Assembly (NCBI GenBank): GCA_016214445.1
Contig: JACROM010000099.1
Span: 1 to 8,664, forward strand
Direction: 5' to 3'
DNA length: 8,664 nucleotides
From: Microcaldota archaeon
GTDB taxonomy: Archaea; Micrarchaeota; Micrarchaeia; Norongarragalinales; Norongarragalinaceae
Numbering within the stretch: position 1 is the first letter of the stretch; each line of letters opens with the position of its first letter. Under the pieces are notes generated by a model. It had not been told where the DNA came from and searched no databases. It worked only from the letters and a program-made list of their open reading frames with translations. The position numbers and the translations under genes were made by a program. This document shows, piece by piece, positions 1 to 4,192 of the stretch.

Positions 1-38
1 CCGGCAGAAAACGCTAGCCGACTGCATGGCATGCTGAG

Positions 39-94
39 GCGCTGGCCGCGTAGAAGCCTCGGTATCTCAACAGCCGAGGAGTAGCGGCCAGCGC
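39..94. repeat. Nested inverted repeat / long hairpin
   Basis: Positions 39-49 (gcgctggccgc) are perfectly complementary to 84-94 (gcggccagcgc), an 11-bp GC-rich stem. Inside it, cctcgg (57-62) pairs with ccgagg (74-79), leaving an 11-nt apical loop and an asymmetric internal loop. The structure precedes the first plus-strand gene. It could be a structured RNA, a transcript end from a gene left of the window, or a mobile-element palindrome. No tRNA T-arm signature was found around it. Confidence 0.6.
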
Positions 95-109
95 AAGGAC
101 GCTGGAGGT

Positions 110-134
110 ATCGGAACCCGCCGGAGGTTCCGAT
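110..134. repeat. Hairpin upstream of, or inside the 5' end of, the first gene
   Basis: Positions 110-118 (atcggaacc) pair perfectly with 126-134 (ggttccgat), a 9-bp stem with a 7-nt loop. It lies 16 nt after the 39-94 hairpin and 42 nt before the TTG chosen as start of the next gene. If that gene starts further upstream, the hairpin is inside coding sequence. Confidence 0.55.
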
Positions 135-176
135 TTCACCGAGAAAGCATCAACGCTCATCTTCCTTGAAAACAGG

Positions 177-872
177 TTGATAAGGGAAAAAGGAAAGACT
201 AGCCTCGAGGAAATCATTAGGGAGGCTAAGAAGCACGGCATTCAGAAGAAAGAAGTACCCGTCATCCGCAGCATTTTACGCGAGTACGAAGAAACGCTGA
301 CGTCAAAGGAAGTGTCAGGAGGATTAGAGGCGGGGCTTCGTGCAGTTAAGGCGCATCCTTCGATTCATTGGTTTAACGCCAAGTTTCATGTGGATCCACT
401 GGATTATCTGCGATATGACCGACCGAAGAGCCATACCTTCGTGCTGCAGACTGGAAACCTCGAGAGCGCGAAGCTCTTTGGCGCGAACTCGCTAAGTTCG
501 CCGAATTTGAATCACGTCCCAAACGCGCTTGCTTACGCGCGGTTTGTTCCGCAAGGCGACAAGCTCGTGGTTTTTGAGCTGCAGAGCGATTTGGGAGCTC
601 TTGGCCTTCCTTACAATGTACGCAAGCCGTTCAAAGACTGGCACAAAATCCTCCTTTGGAAAATGAAGGAATACGCAAAGGAGAAGGGTTTCAAGGAGGT
701 TTGGGTGACTACTGGCGATTGGCAAAGAAGAAAGTGGAAAGAATTGCATCCGTCTACTATCTTGGAAACTTACGGCAACGCCCCGCTCGACATGGGCTTT
801 ACTCTCGTCAAAACCCCTGAAACGAAGATAGAAGGAGTCAAAAGCAACCTGTTTTGGGTCGCGAAGGCGTAG
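177..872 (+). CDS. Polyvalent-protein-associated domain-like protein
   Basis: A 231-aa soluble protein with no signal peptide or membrane segment. Residues 1-45 look helical and charged. The C-terminal part has VVFELQSDLG (131-140), then KPFKDWHKILLWKMKEYA (150-167) and VWVTTGDWQRRKW (175-187). This order (E-x-QSD, a P-F-x-x-W helix, then a TTG-x-x-Q-x-x-x-W strand) resembles, from memory, a domain found in large polyvalent proteins of phages and conjugative plasmids; its biochemical role is not known to me. TTG at 177 is the first conventional start codon. It has no clear ribosome binding site, and the frame is open back to the stop at 51-53 with protein-like sequence (FTEKASTLIFLENR just upstream). 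The true start may therefore be a rarer codon upstream, or the gene may have lost its 5' end. Phage or plasmid ancestry is inferred. The assignment could be wrong; that the frame is coding is likelier. Confidence 0.6.
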   Translation: MIREKGKTSLEEIIREAKKHGIQKKEVPVIRSILREYEETLTSKEVSGGLEAGLRAVKAHPSIHWFNAKFHVDPLDYLRYDRPKSHTFVLQTGNLESAKLFGANSLSSPNLNHVPNALAYARFVPQGDKLVVFELQSDLGALGLPYNVRKPFKDWHKILLWKMKEYAKEKGFKEVWVTTGDWQRRKWKELHPSTILETYGNAPLDMGFTLVKTPETKIEGVKSNLFWVAKA

Positions 873-898
873 TGTCCAGATGGCTTCTCCACAACTTG

Positions 899-913
899 GT
901 TTTTCTTTTTTTC
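899..913 (+). terminator. T-tract terminator after the first gene
   Basis: Starting 27 nt after the stop codon, the plus strand is nearly all T (tttttctttttttcc). Archaeal RNA polymerase commonly stops at such tracts without a hairpin. It lies between two converging genes, where a stop is expected. Confidence 0.45.
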
Positions 914-931
914 CGATAGTAAAAGTGGCGA

Positions 932-1078
932 TTAGTGTTTGGCCAGGATTTCAAGGGATTTGCGGTTGCGTTTCATTACCTTGTCGAGGATTTCCTCGAA
1001 CTCCGGAGTAACGCCAACGTATTCAACCTCTGGTTCAGGCTTTTCCCTTCTGGTTTTCTTCTCAACCATCTTATACAC
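932..1078 (-). CDS. Small charged protein, probable antitoxin partner of Doc
   Basis: A 48-aa frame starting at GTG (1076-1078) and ending at TAA (932-934). The start is set by aaggaggtga (minus strand, 1094-1085), a near-perfect Shine-Dalgarno site 6 nt before GTG. An in-frame ATG three codons later would sit 15 nt from it, which is too far. The N-terminus is basic (VEKKTRREKP), followed by an acidic stretch (EVEYVGVTPEFEEILDKV) and a basic helical tail (MKRNRKSLEILAKH). It lies 48 nt downstream of the Doc-type toxin gene on the same strand. In the classic Phd-Doc module the antitoxin is encoded first, so this order is reversed. I recognise no Phd DNA-binding fold. The antitoxin role is inferred from size, charge and position; that it is translated is well supported. 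Confidence 0.7.
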   Translation of the reverse strand: MYKMVEKKTRREKPEPEVEYVGVTPEFEEILDKVMKRNRKSLEILAKH

Positions 1079-1084
1079 TATGAG

Positions 1085-1094
1085 TCACCTCCTT
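1085..1094 (-). promoter_or_regulatory. Strong Shine-Dalgarno site deciding a GTG start
   Basis: Minus-strand aaggaggtga is almost fully complementary to the 3' end of 16S rRNA and stands 6 nt before the GTG at 1078. It is the clearest ribosome binding site in the window. Confidence 0.75.
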
Positions 1095-1114
1095 TTTACT
1101 CTTTCTTCAAGCCA

Positions 1115-1132
1115 TTTTTTTTTTTTTTATAT
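1115..1132 (-). promoter_or_regulatory. Candidate TATA box for the small antitoxin-like gene, with A14 run
   Basis: On the minus strand atataaaa runs into 14 consecutive A residues (plus-strand T14, 1115-1128), overlapping the stop codon of the Doc gene. A start about 25 nt downstream would give a leader of roughly 20 nt containing the Shine-Dalgarno site. The small gene could thus be made separately from, and in excess of, the toxin, as is usual for antitoxins. On the plus strand the same tract could act as a terminator. Confidence 0.35.
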
Positions 1133-1471
1133 CATAACCCCTCCAGAAGCTATTTTGAGTATAAATGAAGCCAATTCTCGCTCTCCTTTTTCGGTAATAG
1201 AAAGCCCGTTCAATTCGAGGAAAGACGCAGCTGCCATTGCTGCAGTTCTTTTGTTTCCTTCTAGAAAAATGTGTCCTGTGTCTGAAATATAGTGCATTAG
1301 GTGTGCTGCCTTTGCTGTTATAGGCGTTCTGTTGTTTTCGTACTTATACTCTAACGAGCAGAGTAAATGGTGAAGATTGGCTTCATTAAGAAGTACGTGC
1401 GGATCACAGTTTACGGCAACTGCTTTTCTATTGATCTCAACCAAGGCATCCTTGTCTAAATATCGAACCAT
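1127..1471 (-). CDS. doc: Doc/Fic family toxin (death-on-curing type)
   Basis: A 114-aa protein with the Fic-fold active site HIFLEGNKR at residues 67-75. H67 is the expected general base, E71 takes the acidic position usually filled by Asp in Doc (H-x-F-x-D-A-N-K-R), and the GNKR ending rather than GNGR is Doc-like. The Fic family transfers phosphate-containing groups to proteins. Phage P1 Doc phosphorylates EF-Tu and blocks translation, and a similar action is inferred here. The N-terminus (MVRYLDKDALVEINRKAV) matches the usual start of the family, supporting the ATG at 1471. Length is slightly below the P1 protein (about 126 aa). No Shine-Dalgarno site is obvious. A small charged protein is encoded 48 nt downstream, and together they look like a toxin-antitoxin pair. 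No helix-turn-helix repressor gene is seen upstream. Confidence 0.88.
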   Translation of the reverse strand: MVRYLDKDALVEINRKAVAVNCDPHVLLNEANLHHLLCSLEYKYENNRTPITAKAAHLMHYISDTGHIFLEGNKRTAAMAAASFLELNGLSITEKGERELASFILKIASGGVMI

Positions 1472-1514
1472 GCGTCTACGCTGGTTGCGAGTGACGGAAA
1501 AACATTTGGGACAC

Positions 1515-1523
1515 TTTTTTTAT
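1515..1523 (-). promoter_or_regulatory. Candidate TATA box for the Doc-type toxin gene
   Basis: Minus-strand ataaaaaaa is centred about 48 nt before the ATG at 1471, in the 71-nt gap after the GTPase stop codon. Transcription would start near 1494, leaving a leader of about 20 nt. Confidence 0.35.
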
Positions 1524-1542
1524 CCTCAACTATCCGCTTGGC

Positions 1543-2382
1543 TTACCTTTCGTGAAGTTCAACGACGTCCTCGTCCTTCAGGACGTAGTCCATGCCCGCC
1601 TGCTGGCCCGGAAACTTGGAGGAGCCCCACACTTTGGCGTACTTGACTGTTTCAGCCAGCTCCTTGTGTATCTCCTTGGCCGCGTCGCGGACAGTCGAAT
1701 CCTTCTTGAGCGCTATGGGTATTTCCTCGACTTTGCCCGTGTTAGGGTTCTTCGTGTAGACCCGGATGAGGTCGAGCGAGGAGTAAATCATTTCCTTGAC
1801 TTCTTCGGTTTTTTTCGAATTGTTTTCCAGCAGGATCTTTTTTTGCGCTGGCACGTCCGCAAAGAATTCCTTCTGTTCTTCAACGTTCTGTTGCGGGTCA
1901 ATCAGCACTATGGTCAGGTCGGCTACCCTCGCGAGCGCGTATAGCCTCGGTTTGTTTCCCTCGAACGCGGAAGGGGTGTCCACTATCTGTACCTGCACTT
2001 TTTTGTATAGCATCATCCCCGGAGTGGACTTGTTTGTCTCGAACGGCGCGAGAGTGCTTTGGACCGAGGTGTTGGTGAGCTGGTTGAGCCAGTAGCTCTT
2101 GCCCGAGTTGGGGAAGCCTAAGAGCAAAACTTGGCCCGCTCCTTGTTTTCGTATGGCGTCGCCGGTTCCGCTTTTTCTGCCGGATTTTTTGGCGCTTTCC
2201 TGAAGTTTGCGGGTTTTCGCGAGCTTGCTCTTGATTTCCATGAGCACGCTTTCGGCTGCCTTGTGCTTCGGGCAGAGCCTGAGCATGTCCTCGAGCGCGA
2301 GTTTCTTGTCCTCTATTGTTTTCGCGGAACGGTAGCGCTCTTCCGCAGTGTAGTATTCGGGTCCTGCGTTCAACGAGGCCAT
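1543..2382 (-). CDS. DRG/Obg-like GTPase with C-terminal TGS domain
   Basis: A 279-aa protein from ATG 2382. Residues 1-75 are a charged helical region (SLNAGPEYYTAEERY, then a Lys-rich stretch). The G domain starts with the Walker A motif GFPNSGKS (89-96), then a switch I region TNKSTPGM (116-123) and the G3 position DTPSA (135-139), where DTPG is usual. A clear NKxD G4 motif is missing; ENNSKK (186-191) is the nearest candidate. The C-terminus is a TGS domain (about 205-277: IRVYTKNP, LKKDSTVRDAAKEIHKEL, YAKVWGSSKFPGQQAG, VLKDEDVVELH), as in archaeal/eukaryotic DRG proteins linked to ribosomes. A longer frame begins at 2511, but those 43 residues are encoded in the repeat-rich spacer, whereas 'NAGPEYYTAEE' fits the start of this family as I remember it. 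GTP binding is therefore uncertain; family membership is not. Confidence 0.88.
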   Translation of the reverse strand: MASLNAGPEYYTAEERYRSAKTIEDKKLALEDMLRLCPKHKAAESVLMEIKSKLAKTRKLQESAKKSGRKSGTGDAIRKQGAGQVLLLGFPNSGKSYWLNQLTNTSVQSTLAPFETNKSTPGMMLYKKVQVQIVDTPSAFEGNKPRLYALARVADLTIVLIDPQQNVEEQKEFFADVPAQKKILLENNSKKTEEVKEMIYSSLDLIRVYTKNPNTGKVEEIPIALKKDSTVRDAAKEIHKELAETVKYAKVWGSSKFPGQQAGMDYVLKDEDVVELHER

Positions 2383-2433
2383 TCGCACCACTTTTTCAGT
2401 AGAGGGGGTAAAACCGGCCAGAATAGGAGAGTC

Positions 2434-2553
2434 GAGCTTTGCGATTGAGTTGAGCTTTCCGACGATCGCGGAGCTTTGCGATTGGTCTTCTGAAAGACCA
2501 ATCGCTTCCAACCGCTCTCGTCGGTTCCAACCACTTCATCGATCGCTTCCAAC
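2434..2553. repeat. Short direct repeats in the GTPase upstream region
   Basis: The 14-mer gagctttgcgattg occurs at 2434-2447 and again at 2471-2484, and the 12-mer atcgcttccaac at 2501-2512 and 2542-2553. The second copy of the first repeat runs into the 28-nt hairpin at 2478-2505, and the first copy of the second repeat begins inside its right arm. The repeats and the hairpin therefore interlock. Confidence 0.6.
2478..2505. repeat. 28-nt hairpin, copy 1
   Basis: A perfect 12-bp stem (gcgattggtctt / aagaccaatcgc) with a CTGA tetraloop. The outer nine base pairs are identical to those of the hairpin at 2580-2607, and the next two pairs differ by compensating changes. It lies upstream of the GTPase start on the minus strand and may be in that mRNA's leader. 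Confidence 0.7.
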
Positions 2554-2560
2554 TACTCGT

Positions 2561-2633
2561 GCCAGGGGAAACGAAGGTTGCGATTGGTGCTCCGGTGCAC
2601 CAATCGCTGGCTCCCACTCTCCCTGGGGCGACC
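2561..2633. repeat. Two-part repeat element, long copy
   Basis: Begins with gccaggggaaac (2561-2572) and ends with ggggcgacc (2625-2633). Both modules recur in the same order at 2822-2853. This copy contains hairpin copy 2 (2580-2607) between them, and ccaggg (2562-2567) pairs with ccctgg (2621-2626), closing the element around the hairpin. Confidence 0.5.
2580..2607. repeat. 28-nt hairpin, copy 2
   Basis: An 11-bp perfect stem (gcgattggtgc / gcaccaatcgc) with a 6-nt loop, the same total length as copy 1 at 2478-2505. It sits inside the long copy of the two-part repeat. Confidence 0.7.
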
Positions 2634-2648
2634 TTTCACTAAAAAAAC

Positions 2649-2664
2649 GTAAAGGAACCTTTAC
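2649..2664. promoter_or_regulatory. Operator-like palindrome
   Basis: gtaaaggaacctttac is an inverted repeat with 7-nt arms and a 2-nt centre. On the minus strand, ataaaa (2677-2672) lies about 25 nt before it, so the palindrome would fall at the transcription start of a promoter driving the GTPase gene. A regulator-binding site is an inference; the long leader this implies (about 270 nt, containing both 28-nt hairpins) makes the promoter itself uncertain. Confidence 0.3.
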
Positions 2665-2714
2665 AAACGGCTTTTATGGCATTTTCGGCCTTACCGGAAG
2701 GGTGTGGGACAAAA

Positions 2715-2813
2715 TTAATCGGCGTCTGATTTGACTACATCCTTCGTCACTATAACGTAGACCCGCCGATTCAAAAACCGCTTTGGCACGTCAACCTTCG
2801 CAGACGTACCCAA
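2715..2813 (-). pseudogene. AbrB / DUF2080-like fragment
   Basis: A 32-residue minus-strand frame (TTG start, TAA stop) reading GTSAKVDVPKRFLNRRVYVI followed by VTKDVVKSDAD. The pattern G-x-S-x-x-V-x-[VIL]-P-K followed by a basic turn and V-x-V-x-V is that of swapped-hairpin AbrB/MazE-like domains, including the small archaeal DUF2080 proteins described as transposon-encoded. The usual 10-20 residues before the GTS motif are missing: upstream the frame runs into the two-part repeat at 2822-2853 and then the carA promoter, without a start codon or ribosome binding site. I read it as a remnant cut at its 5' end. It could also be a very short live gene, or chance. Confidence 0.35.
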
Positions 2814-2821
2814 CCGATTAG

Positions 2822-2853
2822 GCCAGGGGAAACAGCGTTTCCCCGGGGCGACC
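2822..2853. repeat. Two-part repeat element, short copy with hairpin
   Basis: gccaggggaaac (2822-2833) and ggggcgacc (2845-2853) repeat the two ends of the element at 2561-2633 without the hairpin insert. Here ggggaaac pairs with gtttcccc around a 3-nt loop (8-bp stem, 2826-2844). It ends 9 nt before the carA TATA box, so it could influence that promoter. Confidence 0.5.
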
Positions 2854-2862
2854 GGGCAAAGG

Positions 2863-2870
2863 TATATAAT
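2863..2870 (+). promoter_or_regulatory. TATA box of the carA operon
   Basis: tatataat is preceded by a purine-rich stretch (gggcaaagg) that fits an archaeal BRE. A start about 25 nt downstream, near 2893, gives a leader of about 50 nt before the carA ATG. This is the best archaeal promoter match in the window. Confidence 0.6.
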
Positions 2871-2940
2871 TGATGTCCGGCAATATTAGCATCTAATTCT
2901 GAAGTAGCAAAATCCCTTTAGGGCCCAGCACGTGAGACAC

Positions 2941-4020
2941 ATGGACAGGAAAGGCGCGATCGTTTTCTCCGACGGGTCCTGTGTTGTCGGCAAGGGCTTC
3001 GGCGCCTCGACCGAACGCACAGGGGAACTGGTTTTCAACACGAGCATGGCCGGCTATCAGGAAGCGGTAACCGACCCTTCGTATGCGGGCCAGATACTGG
3101 TTTTTTCCTATCCGTTGATAGGCAACTACGGCGTCAACACAGATGACATGGAGTCGCCGCGCGTCTGGGTCGAGGGAGTGGTGGTGACGGAAAACTGCGT
3201 CGAGCCGAGCCACTACAAGTGTTCCTCTAATTTTTCCGATTTCCTGCAGAAGCACGGGATTCCGGGAGTGAGCGGCGTTGACACGCGCGCGTTGGTGTGC
3301 AAGATACGCGACGAGGGAGTGAAACCAGCGGCAATCAAAGTGTGGGACGAGCTGCCGGAGCCGGATGTCGGAAAAGAGGCAAAAGAGATGGCGAAAAAAA
3401 TAAGGGAGTTCAGCTACTCCGCCCAGAATTTCGTCGAGGTGGTGTCCCCGAAAAAGCACGAGGAGTTCATCCCGAAGAAACGCGACAAGACCGTTGTTTT
3501 GGTGGACTGCGGGTGCAAGAAGAGCATAATAGAAAATTTGGTGGCGAGAAATTGCGCGGTCGTGAGGGTTCCTTACAACACGAATTCCAAGGAGATAATG
3601 AAGTACGACCCGGACGGCGTCATGTTTTCGAACGGGCCAGGCGACCCCAAAATCCTCAAGGATACTGTTAAGTGTTGTAGGGAGCTTTTTGGGAAAACCT
3701 TCGTCTTCGGAGTGTGCCTAGGCAACCAAGTTATAGGCCAGGCACTTGGCGGCAAGACAGTCAAGCTGAAGTTCGGCCACCGGGGGGGAAATCACGCGGT
3801 GAAGGACCTTGAAACAGGAAAAGTGTACATTACTTCTCAGAACCACGGCTACGCGGTGACAGGAGTGCCAAAAGGAAAGGAGTGGTTCGTGAACTGCCTT
3901 GACGGAAGCAACGAGGGAATCAAGTGTGAAGAGGCAATGAGCGTGCAGTTCCATCCGGAAGCGCATTTGGGGCCGTTGGACACGCAGTATTTGTTTGAGG
4001 AATTCATGAAAAGGTTGTGA
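2941..4020 (+). CDS. carA: Carbamoyl-phosphate synthase small (glutaminase) subunit
   Basis: A 359-aa protein that hydrolyses glutamine and passes ammonia to CarB for carbamoyl phosphate synthesis, the first step of pyrimidine and a step of arginine biosynthesis. The N-terminal CPSase domain shows GKGFG (about 17-21), NTSMAGYQEAVTDPSYAGQI (33-52) and GVSGVDTRAL (109-118). The class I amidotransferase domain has SNGPGDP (230-236), the nucleophile elbow GVCLGNQ with Cys259, FGHRGGNH (278-285), SQNHGYAV (299-306) and FHPEA with His338 and Glu340. The triad is complete. Asn262 stands where bacterial enzymes such as that of E. coli have His (GICLGHQ); I believe archaeal versions can have this. Length is normal. 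The ATG at 2941 gives the usual short N-terminus; an in-frame GTG at 2932 is an alternative, and neither has a clear Shine-Dalgarno site. First gene of an operon with the 54-aa ORF and carB. Confidence 0.95.
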   Translation: MDRKGAIVFSDGSCVVGKGFGASTERTGELVFNTSMAGYQEAVTDPSYAGQILVFSYPLIGNYGVNTDDMESPRVWVEGVVVTENCVEPSHYKCSSNFSDFLQKHGIPGVSGVDTRALVCKIRDEGVKPAAIKVWDELPEPDVGKEAKEMAKKIREFSYSAQNFVEVVSPKKHEEFIPKKRDKTVVLVDCGCKKSIIENLVARNCAVVRVPYNTNSKEIMKYDPDGVMFSNGPGDPKILKDTVKCCRELFGKTFVFGVCLGNQVIGQALGGKTVKLKFGHRGGNHAVKDLETGKVYITSQNHGYAVTGVPKGKEWFVNCLDGSNEGIKCEEAMSVQFHPEAHLGPLDTQYLFEEFMKRL

Positions 4021-4027
4021 GAAATAA

Positions 4028-4192
4028 ATGATTATTCACTTGAAGGAACTTCCAGAGTCTTTAATTGAAAGAAACGTACGCGGCATGTTTATTAGCGATA
4101 TCAAAAATTGGAAGAAGTTTCAGAAAATATTACATTTCAGGCAATCTGAAAAAAGAAAGCGCTTAGATGCGCTGTGTGAGAGGTTTGAATAA
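4028..4192 (+). CDS. Unrecognised 54-aa basic protein between carA and carB
   Basis: Starts at ATG 4028, 7 nt after the carA stop, and ends at TAA 4190-4192, whose last A is the first base of the carB ATG (TAATG). It begins MIIHLKELPESLIERNVRGM and ends with a basic helical stretch (FRQSEKRKRLDALCERFE). It has no membrane segment, signal peptide or cysteine motif, and I do not recognise a family. Base composition is visibly AT-richer than carA and carB, suggesting a later insertion or a decayed piece of another gene. The tight spacing on both sides favours real translation, and ribosomes finishing it could restart on carB. A Shine-Dalgarno site is not evident, so carA-coupled translation is likely if it is made. 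Without it carA and carB would be 171 nt apart. Confidence 0.5.
   Translation: MIIHLKELPESLIERNVRGMFISDIKNWKKFQKILHFRQSEKRKRLDALCERFE

Noticed and set aside
1..140. tRNA or SRP RNA gene near the left edge
   Set aside because: Neither a T-loop motif, an acceptor stem nor an SRP helix 8 motif could be found around the hairpins.
2383..2511. 43-residue N-terminal extension of the GTPase (start at 2511)
   Set aside because: It is encoded by the repeat-rich spacer with low protein-like character, and the family's typical start fits ATG 2382.
2478..2607. CRISPR array
   Set aside because: Only two 28-nt palindromic copies with differing inner bases, no regular spacers and no cas genes nearby.
2450..2734. 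94-residue plus-strand frame and overlapping minus-strand frames in the spacer
   Set aside because: The repeated peptide CDW..(S/C)...PIA simply translates the two hairpins; there is no ribosome binding site and no family resemblance.
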